The notes under the pieces are model-generated. The model did no database searches, was not told the DNA's origin, and saw nothing but the letters and a program-made list of their open reading frames with translations. From positions 267,686 through 331,685 of the forward strand of contig RYFE02000003.1 in assembly GCA_004138175.2 (NCBI GenBank): a DNA stretch of 64,000 bases, written 5' to 3'. Source of the stretch: Chloroflexales bacterium ZM16-3 (GTDB lineage: Bacteria > Chloroflexota > Chloroflexia > Chloroflexales > Chloroflexaceae). The position numbers and the translations under genes are program-made. Shown in pieces: positions 33,537-41,052 of this stretch. Position 1 is the first letter of the stretch, and each line of letters starts with the position of its first letter.

Positions 33537-35276
33537 ATGGCCAAGCGAATTGTTATAGACCCGATCACCCGCATCGAGGGGCACCTGCGGATCGAGGTGG
33601 AGCTGGGCGAGGACGGAATGGTGCGCGACGCCTACTCGTCGGGCACGATGGTGCGCGGGATCGAGACGATCATCAACGGGCGCGACCCGCGCGAGGCGTG
33701 GGTCTTCGCCCAGCGCGTCTGCGGCGTCTGCACCACCGTCCACGCCTTCGCCTCGATCCGCTCGGTCGAGGACGCACTCGGCATCGTCATCCCGCCGGCG
33801 GCCAACCTCATCCGCAACCTGATGATCGCCCAGCAGTACGTCCACGACCACGTGATGCACTTCTACCACCTGCACGCGCTGGACTGGGTGGACGTGGTGA
33901 GCTGCCTGAAGGCCGACCCGGCGGCCACCTCGGCGCTCCAGCAGAAGATCTCGCCCTGGCCGAACAGCTCGCCGGGCTACTTCGCCGATGTGCAGAAGAA
34001 GATCCAGGCCGTGGTGGACAGCGGCCAGCTCTCGATCTTCGCCAACGCCTACTGGGGCCACCCGGCCTACAAGCTGCCGCCCGAGGTGAACCTGATGGCG
34101 GTGGCCCACTACCTTGAGGCGCTTGACTGGCAGGCCCGCGCCACCAAGATCCATATCATCTTCGGCGGCAAGAACCCGCACCCAAACTTCGTCGTCGGAG
34201 GCGTGCCTATGCCGATCGACCTGGACAGCGACACCGCGCTGAACGCCGAGCGGCTCTCGATTATCGACGACTCGATCAAAGAGATCCAGGCATTTGTCGA
34301 TCAGGTCTACCTACCCGACGTGCTGGCGATCGCGCCCTTCTACAAGGACTACGCCGGGATCGGCGGTGGCCTGGGCAACTTCCTGACCTGGGGCGAGTTC
34401 CCGTCGGGCGATATCCGCGACCTGAAGACGCTGATGGTGCCACGGGTGGCCATCCTCGGCGGCGACCTGAATAACCTGATCGAGCCCGACCCCAGCGACG
34501 CGAACATGATGCAGGAGTTCATCAGCCACTCCTGGTACCAGTACCAGGGCGGCGACCAGATCGGCCTGCACCCCTGGCAGGGCGAGACGACCTTCAACTT
34601 CACCGGCCCCGAGGCGCCCTACGACCAGCTCAACGTCGAGGGCAAGTACTCCTGGCTGAAGGCTCCGCGCTGGAACAACACGCCCATGGAGGTCGGCCCG
34701 CTGGCCCGCGTGCTGGCCATGTACGCCACCGGCCATGCCCAGACCAAGGAGCTGGTTGACCTGACCCTCAAGACCCTGGACGCGCCGGCCTCGGCGCTGA
34801 TCTCGACCCTGGGGCGCACCGCTGCCCGCGCGATCGAGACGAAGGTCTTCAGCGACGCGCTGCGCACAACCTACGACGACCTGGTGACGCGGATCAAGGC
34901 CGGCGACACCAAGACCTTCAACGGCGAGAAGTGGGAGCCGATCAGCTGGCCGGCGAGCGCCAAGGGCTTCGGCTTTATGGAGGCGCCGCGCGGCGCGCTG
35001 GGCCACTGGATCGTGATCGAGAACGGCAAGACCGCCAACTACCAGATGGTCGTGCCGACCACCTGGAACGCCACCCCGCGCGACCCGCAGGGCCAGCTGG
35101 GGGCCTACGAGTCCGCGCTGATCGGCACGCCGATGGCCAAGCCCGAGTGGCCGCTGGAGATCCTGCGCACCATCCACTCCTTCGACCCGTGCATGGCCTG
35201 CGCCATCCACCTGACGGACGCGGGCGGCGAGGATCTGGGCGATGTGGCGGTGGGGTTGAGCGTCTGCGCGGTGTAG
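33537..35276 (+). CDS. hynL: [NiFe] hydrogenase large subunit, group 1
   Basis: The 579-residue catalytic subunit. RIEGHLRIEVE is the L0 block, RVCGVCTTVHA gives ligands Cys62 and Cys65, and DPCMACAIH gives Cys552 and Cys555. The precursor has 21 residues after His558 (starting LTDAGGED), the tail cut off by the maturation protease after nickel insertion. It travels with the Tat signal of the small subunit. No hyp genes for cofactor assembly are in the window. Start ATG is four bases after isp2 stops. Confidence 0.97.
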   Translation: MAKRIVIDPITRIEGHLRIEVELGEDGMVRDAYSSGTMVRGIETIINGRDPREAWVFAQRVCGVCTTVHAFASIRSVEDALGIVIPPAANLIRNLMIAQQYVHDHVMHFYHLHALDWVDVVSCLKADPAATSALQQKISPWPNSSPGYFADVQKKIQAVVDSGQLSIFANAYWGHPAYKLPPEVNLMAVAHYLEALDWQARATKIHIIFGGKNPHPNFVVGGVPMPIDLDSDTALNAERLSIIDDSIKEIQAFVDQVYLPDVLAIAPFYKDYAGIGGGLGNFLTWGEFPSGDIRDLKTLMVPRVAILGGDLNNLIEPDPSDANMMQEFISHSWYQYQGGDQIGLHPWQGETTFNFTGPEAPYDQLNVEGKYSWLKAPRWNNTPMEVGPLARVLAMYATGHAQTKELVDLTLKTLDAPASALISTLGRTAARAIETKVFSDALRTTYDDLVTRIKAGDTKTFNGEKWEPISWPASAKGFGFMEAPRGALGHWIVIENGKTANYQMVVPTTWNATPRDPQGQLGAYESALIGTPMAKPEWPLEILRTIHSFDPCMACAIHLTDAGGEDLGDVAVGLSVCAV

Positions 35277-35283
35277 GCCGGGC

Positions 35284-35418
35284 GGCCCTCACCCCAGCCC
35301 CTCTCCCGCTGCGGCGGGAGAGGGGAGTTCAGATCTGACGCTGTGCCATATTTTGACGGGCATTCGAGTTGCAGCCCCCCCTCTCCCGCATCGCGGGAGA
35401 GGGGGACGGGGGGTGAGG
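35284..35418. repeat. REPIN-like pair of GC-rich inverted repeats
   Basis: A unit beginning GCCCTCACCCC with an inner CTCTCCCGC palindrome and an opposite unit ending GGGGTGAGGGC are separated by about 50 bases. The right end stops four bases before the GTG start of the protease gene and may supply its weak SD. Confidence 0.75.
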
Positions 35419-35422
35419 GCCA

Positions 35423-35908
35423 GTGAACCGTAGCATTGTCCTCGGACTGGGCAACATCCTGAACCGCGACGAGGGGCTGGGCGTCCACGCGGTGCGCGCC
35501 CTTGATGCACACCTCAGCCCCGCCGCTGGCGTCGAGGCGCTCGACGGTGGCACGATCGGCCTGGGCCTGCTAAACATGGTCGAGGAGTGCGAGCACCTGC
35601 TCATCCTCGACGCGGCCGACGGCCGACGCGCGCCGGGCACGCTGATCGAGCTGCGCCGCGACGAGATCCCGCTCTACGCCGGGGTGAAGCTCTCGCAGCA
35701 CCAGATCACCTTCCAGGAGGTGCTGGGCCTCGCCAACATGCGCGGCCGCCTGCCGCCGCACCTGCACCTGATCGGCGTCCAGCCCGCCGACATGACCCTC
35801 GGCCTGGAGCTGAGCCCCACCGTCGCCGCCACCCTGCCCGCCGTCCTCGGCCGTGCCAGGGTCATCCTGACCGGCTGGGGCCTGCTGACGGCATGTGATT
35901 GGGGGTAG
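35423..35908 (+). CDS. hynD: Hydrogenase maturation protease (HyaD/HupD family)
   Basis: A 161-residue endopeptidase that removes the C-terminal tail of the large subunit. GLGNILNRDEGLGVHAV carries Glu17, LLILDAADG the Asp near residue 63-66 and KLSQHQIT His93, the three nickel-sensing ligands. Start is GTG at 35423; no strong SD is present except GTGAGGG from the preceding repeat. Directly follows hynL, its substrate gene. Confidence 0.95.
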   Translation: MNRSIVLGLGNILNRDEGLGVHAVRALDAHLSPAAGVEALDGGTIGLGLLNMVEECEHLLILDAADGRRAPGTLIELRRDEIPLYAGVKLSQHQITFQEVLGLANMRGRLPPHLHLIGVQPADMTLGLELSPTVAATLPAVLGRARVILTGWGLLTACDWG

Positions 35909-35910
35909 GC

Positions 35911-35944
35911 GGGGAGTCGGGAGTCGGGAGTCGGGAGTCGGGGG
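35911..35944. repeat. GGGAGTC heptad array
   Basis: Four GGGAGTC units follow the protease stop, then a GCCCGC/GCGGGC hairpin (35956-35977). The 224 bp gap to the next gene has no ORF; AGCAATC heptads at 36089-36110 lie just before the second lipoyl carrier. Confidence 0.75.
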
Positions 35945-36132
35945 CGGTATATGAAAGCCCGCGCAGGCGGGCTTCGCAAAATCTAGCCCGCGACTTCTAT
36001 CGCTGGGCGACTCGCCTGACAAGATCTTTCAGATCTGTGTTACATTATAAATCAGATATAGTACTATCCGCTGCACTCAATTCATCATCAGCAATCAGCA
36101 ATCAGCAATCCTGTTGAAGACGGGAGTATGGT

Positions 36133-36576
36133 ATGACCGCCGACACCACCTACGCTCTCCCCGCCGACCGGGCCTACGACGCCGCACAGCACACCTGGGC
36201 GCTCTACGACCCGGCGGCCGCCACGGCTCTGATCGGAATTGACGCGCTCGGCCAGGCATCGATGGGTGACCTGGCCTTCCTGGTGCTGCCGGCCGTCGGC
36301 GACACGATCCGGCGCAATGTCGGCGCGGGCTCGCTGGAGGCCGCCAAGATGACCGGCGATGTGCTCAGCCCGCTCAGCGGCAAGGTGCTCGCGGTGAACG
36401 CGGCCGCCCTGCGCGACCCGAGCCTGGTCAACCGCGACCCCTACGGTGATGGGTGGCTGCTCAAGATCCGCCCCGCCGACTGGGCGGGCGAGTCGGCGGA
36501 GCTGATCGCCGGCGAAGCCGTGAGCGACTGGGCCGAGGCCGAGATCACCCGCTACCGCACAGAGGGCTGGATCTAA
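36133..36576 (+). CDS. GcvH-like lipoyl carrier protein 2
   Basis: A 147-residue lipoyl-domain protein, very different from carrier 1 in sequence though identical in length. The attachment hairpin is GSLEAAKMTGDVLSPLSGKVL with Lys72 as modification site; DPYGDGWLLKIRPADW near the end is shared with carrier 1 (DPYGEGWIVELQPSNW). It follows the hydrogenase protease and precedes lipoate ligase. GGGAG stands before the ATG. Being directly upstream of the lipoyl-assembly genes suggests it is one of their acceptors. Confidence 0.82.
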   Translation: MTADTTYALPADRAYDAAQHTWALYDPAAATALIGIDALGQASMGDLAFLVLPAVGDTIRRNVGAGSLEAAKMTGDVLSPLSGKVLAVNAAALRDPSLVNRDPYGDGWLLKIRPADWAGESAELIAGEAVSDWAEAEITRYRTEGWI

Positions 36577-36601
36577 TCAACGTTAGGGCTGCCGTCCTAA
36601 A

Positions 36602-36638
36602 TCTCGTTATGTTGGCCACAATGGCCAACATAACGAGA
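36602..36638 (+). repeat. Hairpin before lipoate ligase gene
   Basis: Perfect 17 bp arms (36602-36618, 36622-36638) with a CAA loop in the short spacer between carrier 2 and the ligase. No T tract. Confidence 0.65.
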
Positions 36639-36658
36639 GATTCTCGATGGAGGAGCAG

Positions 36659-37747
36659 ATGAGCACCGCAACCTGGCGTCTGATCACGGATGACGATGTG
36701 ACCGCCTCGTTCGGCCTAGCCGCCGACGAGCTGATTACCCGCTGGGTTGGAGCCGGCCAGTCGGTGCCGACGCTGCGCCTCTACACCTACGCGCCGCACT
36801 GCGCTCTGGTGGGCCGCTTCCAGCGCCTGGAGAGCGAGCTGCGCGTCGACTACTGCCGGGCCAACGGCATCCCCATGAATCGGCGGCCCACCGGCGGCGG
36901 TGCCATCCTGATGGGCGCTGGCCCGCTCGGCGTCGCCCTGATGCTGCCCGGCGCCGAGGGCAATGTCTACCGGCGCGCCCGCGACCAGATGGCCCAGGTC
37001 TCTGAGGGCATCCTGGCCGGTCTGCGCTCGCTCGGCATCGAGGCCGAGTTCCGGCGCAAGAACGATATCGAGGTCAACGGGCGCAAGATCGCCGGGGTCG
37101 GCATCTACCGCGCCCCCAGCGACGGTGTGCTCTTCCACGCCTCGGTGCTGGTTGACCTGGACGTGGCCCTGATGCTCCAGACGCTAAACATCCCCGTCGA
37201 GAAGATCTCCGACAAGGAGATCGCCGCCATGTCGGCCCGCACCTCCACGGTGCGCCGCGAGCTTGGCCGCGACATCTCTGTTGAGGAGGTGCGCCAGGCG
37301 ATCGCCACCGGCTACGCCCAGGTCTTCGACGCCGAGCTGTCACCCGGCGACTTTACGCCTGAGGAGCGCGACGCCATCGCCGCTCTGGAGCGCGAGAAGT
37401 ACCTGACCGACGAGTGGATCTTCCAGGCCACCGCCGTTCCCGACTCGGCGGCGGCGGCGCGCCTGAAGACGCCGGGCGGGCTGCTCGACATAAGGGTCGC
37501 GCTCTCCGGGCGGATCATCAAGTCGATCTTCGTCGGCGGCGACTTCTTCGCCGCCGATAACGCCATCGCCGACGTGGAGGCCCGCCTGCGCTGGCACCCC
37601 GCCGAGCCGGAGGCGGTCGCCGCCACCCTGCGCGCCACCTACGAGCGCTGGCCGATCGAGCTGGAGAGCATCCCGCTCGACGGGCTGATCGAGGCGGTGC
37701 AGACCGCCGTCGAGCGCGCCGCAGCGGCGCAGGTAGCCGCCCTGTAG
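36659..37747 (+). CDS. lplA: Lipoate-protein ligase A family, with C-terminal domain
   Basis: A 362-residue protein of the LplA/BirA fold that activates lipoate (or octanoate) as AMP ester and attaches it to carrier lysines. Key blocks: GIPMNRRPTGGGAILMG for the lipoyl pocket and VNGRKIAGVGIYRAPSDGVLFHASVLVDLD with the catalytic lysine in RKIAG. The last 90 residues (SAAAARLKTPGGLLDIRVALSGRIIKSIFVGGDFF) are the LplB-like accessory domain, here fused in one chain. ATG at 36659 is preferred to 36647 because GGAGG lies just before it. Confidence 0.9.
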   Translation: MSTATWRLITDDDVTASFGLAADELITRWVGAGQSVPTLRLYTYAPHCALVGRFQRLESELRVDYCRANGIPMNRRPTGGGAILMGAGPLGVALMLPGAEGNVYRRARDQMAQVSEGILAGLRSLGIEAEFRRKNDIEVNGRKIAGVGIYRAPSDGVLFHASVLVDLDVALMLQTLNIPVEKISDKEIAAMSARTSTVRRELGRDISVEEVRQAIATGYAQVFDAELSPGDFTPEERDAIAALEREKYLTDEWIFQATAVPDSAAAARLKTPGGLLDIRVALSGRIIKSIFVGGDFFAADNAIADVEARLRWHPAEPEAVAATLRATYERWPIELESIPLDGLIEAVQTAVERAAAAQVAAL

Positions 37748-37758
37748 GGCCACGCACT

Positions 37759-37866
37759 CAAACCCGCTTTTTGTTGCGTGTTGGCAGCGAAGCTGCCAAC
37801 ACGCAACAAAAAAATACAGCGGGAGCGGCGCAGCCGCCCCGCTCCCCCACCGGCAGGTGAGATTGA
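37759..37866 (+). repeat. Double-hairpin module, copy B
   Basis: Hairpin 1 arms 37768-37788 and 37792-37812 (21 bp, GAA loop); hairpin 2 AGCGGG-GCGGC (37818-37829) with GCCGC-CCCGCT (37833-37843), GCA loop and one bulge. The CCCCACCGG tail runs into the start codon region of the next gene. Confidence 0.85.
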
Positions 37867-38759
37867 TGCCAGCGATTACCTTCTACACGCCCGGCCTGCG
37901 CCGCTACAAGACCGCCGAGTATGATCGGCAGGACGCCGCCGCCTTCGTCTCGGTCAGCCTGACCGGCGACGCCTGCGCGCTGAGCTGTGAGCACTGCGGC
38001 ACGACGATTCTGAGCAGTATGGTGAACCTGCCGCGCAGCGATGAGTCGCTCTACGACCTGTGTGCGCGGCTGGCCGAGCGCGGCGCGCGGGGCGTGCTGA
38101 TCTCGGGCGGCAGCGACGCGCAGGGCCGGGTGCCGCTGCGCAAGCATATGCCCGACATCGCCCGCATCCGCCGCGAGCTGGGCATGCGCGTGCGCGTCCA
38201 CACCGGCCTTCCCGACGAGGCCACCGCCGAGGGGCTGGCCGAGGCTGGCGTGGATGCGGCCTTGGTGGACATCATCGGCCACGAGGATACGATCCGCGAG
38301 GTGTACCATCTGGATGCCTGGCCCGAGGACTACGAGGAGGCGCTGGCCCTGCTGGAGCGCTACGGCGTGCCGACGGTGCCGCACATCGTGCTCGGGCTGC
38401 ACTTTGGCAGGATGCTCGGCGAGACGCGGGCGCTGGAGATCGTAGCCCGCCACCCCCCGCAGATGCTGGCCCTGGTCATCTTGACGCCGCTGCGGGCCAC
38501 GCCGATGGCCGGGGTGCGCCCGCCCGAGATCGCCGAGGTGGCCGACTTCTTCGCCCTGGCCCGGCGCGCCCTGCCGCATACCCCCGTGGTGCTGGGCTGC
38601 GAGCGGCCGCTGGGCGACTACAAGCGCGCCGTCGACCGGCTGGCGATTGAGGCTGGCCTGGACGGGATCGCCTTCCCCGCCGCCGGGGCGGTCGCCTACG
38701 CCCGCGAGCGCGGCCTGGAGCCGCAGTTTATCGACGCCTGCTGCGGCGTCGTATGGTAG
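37866..38759 (+). CDS. lipS1: LipS1-like radical SAM protein
   Basis: A 297-residue radical SAM protein; the cluster motif is CALSCEHC (Cys37, Cys41, Cys44). The SAM region GVLISGGSDAQGRVP and the barrel follow, and the C terminus carries two more Cys (DACCG). With the LipS2-like protein encoded next it matches the two-protein lipoyl synthase found in archaea and in bacteria with sHdr systems, where the pair inserts two sulfurs into octanoyl carrier. This assignment is by family pattern and context. The start may be ATG 37866 (AGGTGAG upstream) or GTG 37857. Confidence 0.78.
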   Translation: MPAITFYTPGLRRYKTAEYDRQDAAAFVSVSLTGDACALSCEHCGTTILSSMVNLPRSDESLYDLCARLAERGARGVLISGGSDAQGRVPLRKHMPDIARIRRELGMRVRVHTGLPDEATAEGLAEAGVDAALVDIIGHEDTIREVYHLDAWPEDYEEALALLERYGVPTVPHIVLGLHFGRMLGETRALEIVARHPPQMLALVILTPLRATPMAGVRPPEIAEVADFFALARRALPHTPVVLGCERPLGDYKRAVDRLAIEAGLDGIAFPAAGAVAYARERGLEPQFIDACCGVVW

Positions 38760-38798
38760 GGTCGTTTCGCGACGCACCCCTATGATGAGGAGCATAGT

Positions 38799-39908
38799 AT
38801 GGCCCGCGTGACTGTCCCGATCGACCAGCAGGCCGAGCTGTTTCAGATCAGCCCGGAGCATGTTCGCATCAGCATGTCTGCCGCTATGGCCCTCGGCCTG
38901 AAGGGCGGGCGCACCTACCGCGAGGCGGCCTGTGGCTGCATCAACCTGATCCAGAACTACCCCGAGGGCTGCTACGCCAACTGCGCCTACTGCGGTATGG
39001 CCCGCGAGCGCCCCGGCGTCCCCGAGGAGAATAGCTTTATCCGCGTCGCATGGCCGCTCTACACGACCGATGAGGTGGTGGGGCGCATCGTCGCCAAGGA
39101 GGCCGCCGGCGAGGTTGGCCGGGTCTGTATCTCGCAGGTTCACGACCGGCGGGCTTACCCCGACCTGCTCACCATCCTCGACCAGGTGCGCGCGGCGGCC
39201 CCGCAGGTGCCGGTGGCGGCCCTGGTGAGCGCCGAGCTGCTCGATGAGGAGAAGCTACGCGAGATCAAAGCGCATGGCGCGGACACCATCGGCATCGGGC
39301 TGGACGGGGCGACCGAGGCGATCTTCGACCAGACCAGGGGCAAGGGCGCGCATGGCCCGCACACCTGGGAGGGCCACTGGCGGATCGCCCGCCTAGCCCG
39401 CGACATCTTCGGCCCGCTGAAGGTCAACCTGCATATCATCGTCGGCCTGGGCGAGACCGACCGCGATCTGGTGGAGCTGTTCTACCAGCTGCGCGACGAG
39501 CAGATCGCGGCCTACCTGTTCTCGTTTAACCCCGAGCCGGGGACGGAGCTTCAGCACGCGCCGCGCGCCCCGCTGGCTCGCCACCGGCGCGTCCAGCTGG
39601 CCAAGTTCCTGATCGAGGATCGCGGGCTGGCGCGCGGGGCGGTCTCCTTCGACGAGTCGGGTGCGATCACCGGCATCGTGGCCCCCGCCGATCTGGTGGA
39701 TGCGGCCATCGCCTCGGGCGAGCCCTTTATGACCGATGGCTGCCCCGACCGCCACGGCGCGATGACCTGCAACCGGCCCTACGGCTCCTACCGGCCGGGC
39801 GAGCCCTTCCGCGACTACCCCTTCGTGCCGAACGCCGATGATGTGGCGGTGATCCGCGCCGAGCTGGGCGTCGCCGCGATCACTGAGGGCGAGATCGCCT
39901 TCGGCTGA
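38799..39908 (+). CDS. lipS2: LipS2-like radical SAM protein
   Basis: A 369-residue radical SAM protein related to biotin and lipoyl synthases. The cluster motif is CYANCAYC (Cys58, Cys62, Cys65). Blocks GADTIGIGLDGATEAIF and LKVNLHIIVGLGETDRD are BioB-like. A C-terminal TDGCPDRHGAMTCNRPYGSYRPGE provides two more Cys that, with CGC near residue 45, could bind the sacrificial auxiliary cluster. Works with the LipS1-like protein in octanoyl-to-lipoyl conversion. Thirty-nine bases separate the two genes, and GATGAGGAG precedes the ATG. Confidence 0.8.
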   Translation: MARVTVPIDQQAELFQISPEHVRISMSAAMALGLKGGRTYREAACGCINLIQNYPEGCYANCAYCGMARERPGVPEENSFIRVAWPLYTTDEVVGRIVAKEAAGEVGRVCISQVHDRRAYPDLLTILDQVRAAAPQVPVAALVSAELLDEEKLREIKAHGADTIGIGLDGATEAIFDQTRGKGAHGPHTWEGHWRIARLARDIFGPLKVNLHIIVGLGETDRDLVELFYQLRDEQIAAYLFSFNPEPGTELQHAPRAPLARHRRVQLAKFLIEDRGLARGAVSFDESGAITGIVAPADLVDAAIASGEPFMTDGCPDRHGAMTCNRPYGSYRPGEPFRDYPFVPNADDVAVIRAELGVAAITEGEIAFG

Positions 39909-39931
39909 TAGGGCTGACGCCCTAAACTGTG

Positions 39932-40039
39932 CCCCAGACCTGCTTTATTGTTGGGTTTGGGCGGCGAAGCCGCCCAAACCCAACAATAAAATAATGTGGG
40001 GCGGCGAAGCCGCCCCACACCCCACCGGCAGATGCGCTT
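39932..40039 (+). repeat. Double-hairpin module, copy C
   Basis: Hairpin 1 arms 39945-39966 and 39970-39991 (22 bp, GAA loop); hairpin 2 arms 39996-40006 and 40010-40020 (11 bp, GAA loop); CCCCACCGG tail directly before the next start codon. Fills the whole gap between lipS2 and the second ligase gene. Confidence 0.85.
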
Positions 40040-41020
40040 ATGCCCACCCCAATCCGCCTGATTGATCTTGGCCCGGCCCCGTTCTGGCTCACCCAGGCCG
40101 CCTACCACGCGGTGGCCGGGCTGATGGGCGAGCGCACCCCCGACACGATCATCCTCACCAGCCCGCGCACGCCTTACCTCTGCCTGGGCTACCACGACTC
40201 CTATGATGGCGTGCTGGACCGGGCGGCGGTGGCGCGGCGCGGCCTGCCCGTGATGCGCAGGCGGGTCGGCGGCGGCACGACCTACCTCGATGCCGAGCAG
40301 ATCTTCTACCAGTGCGTGTTCCACAGCCAGCGGGTGCCCGCCGCCTTTGCGGCGGTCTACGCGCAGATGCTGGCCGCGCCGCTGGCCGTGCTGCGCGATC
40401 TGGGGCTGACGGGCGAGCTGCGCAACACGGTTGAGCTTGAGGTGGCGGGCCAGCGGGTTGCCGGGATCGGCGGGGGGCGGATCGATGATGCGGCGGTGGT
40501 GGTGGGCAACCTGCTGCTCGGCTTCGACTACGCGGCGATGGCTGATGTCTGGCGCGCGCCCTGGCCGGGCTTCCGCGCGCTGGCCGCCGAGGCGCTGGCC
40601 GAGCGGGTGACAACCCTGCGTCGGCTGGGGGTCGATCTGCCGCTGGATGATCTGGCGCGGCGGCTGCGGGTGGCCTTCGCGGAATCGCTGGGCCGCCCGC
40701 TGCTGCCCGGCAGGCTGACCCCCGCCGAGGCGCGCTACGCCCGGCAGCTGGGGGCGCGCATGCTTGCGCCCGAGTATGTGAACCTGCGCGACACGATCGG
40801 CGGGCCAACAGGCGCCCGCCCGCTGAAGGTTGCCGGCGGGGTCTACATCCACGTGGCGGAGGCCGATCTAGGCGGGCGCAGGCTGCGGGCCAGTCTGCGC
40901 GTCCACGGCGAGACCATCGCCGCCGCGCGGGTCGAGCCAGAGGGCTGGCCCGAGCACCGCGAGATTGAGGCGGCGCTGGTCGGCGCGCCCCTGGCGAGGT
41001 GGCGCGAGGTAGCGCTTTGA
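40040..41020 (+). CDS. Second LplA/LipB-family lipoyl or octanoyl transferase-like protein
   Basis: A 326-residue protein of the biotin/lipoate ligase fold: PYLCLGYHDSYDGVLD, GLPVMRRRVGGGTTYLDAEQ and ELEVAGQRVAGIGGGRIDDAAVVVGNLLLGFDY. The residue that aligns with the catalytic lysine of LplA (K-I-x-G) is Arg in QRVAG. So it may be an octanoyl transferase or a helper of the lplA gene product rather than an ATP-using ligase. As last gene of the block it gives two such proteins next to two lipoyl carriers, suggesting one per step or one per carrier. Confidence 0.8.
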   Translation: MPTPIRLIDLGPAPFWLTQAAYHAVAGLMGERTPDTIILTSPRTPYLCLGYHDSYDGVLDRAAVARRGLPVMRRRVGGGTTYLDAEQIFYQCVFHSQRVPAAFAAVYAQMLAAPLAVLRDLGLTGELRNTVELEVAGQRVAGIGGGRIDDAAVVVGNLLLGFDYAAMADVWRAPWPGFRALAAEALAERVTTLRRLGVDLPLDDLARRLRVAFAESLGRPLLPGRLTPAEARYARQLGARMLAPEYVNLRDTIGGPTGARPLKVAGGVYIHVAEADLGGRRLRASLRVHGETIAAARVEPEGWPEHREIEAALVGAPLARWREVAL

Positions 41021-41052
41021 CGGCGCGACCTGTTAGGGGATGGACGCCGCCG

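Noticed and set aside
29816..36576. Glycine cleavage H proteins as part of a glycine cleavage operon
   Set aside because: No gcvP, gcvT or lipoamide dehydrogenase gene is near; neighbours are hydrogenase and lipoyl-assembly genes.
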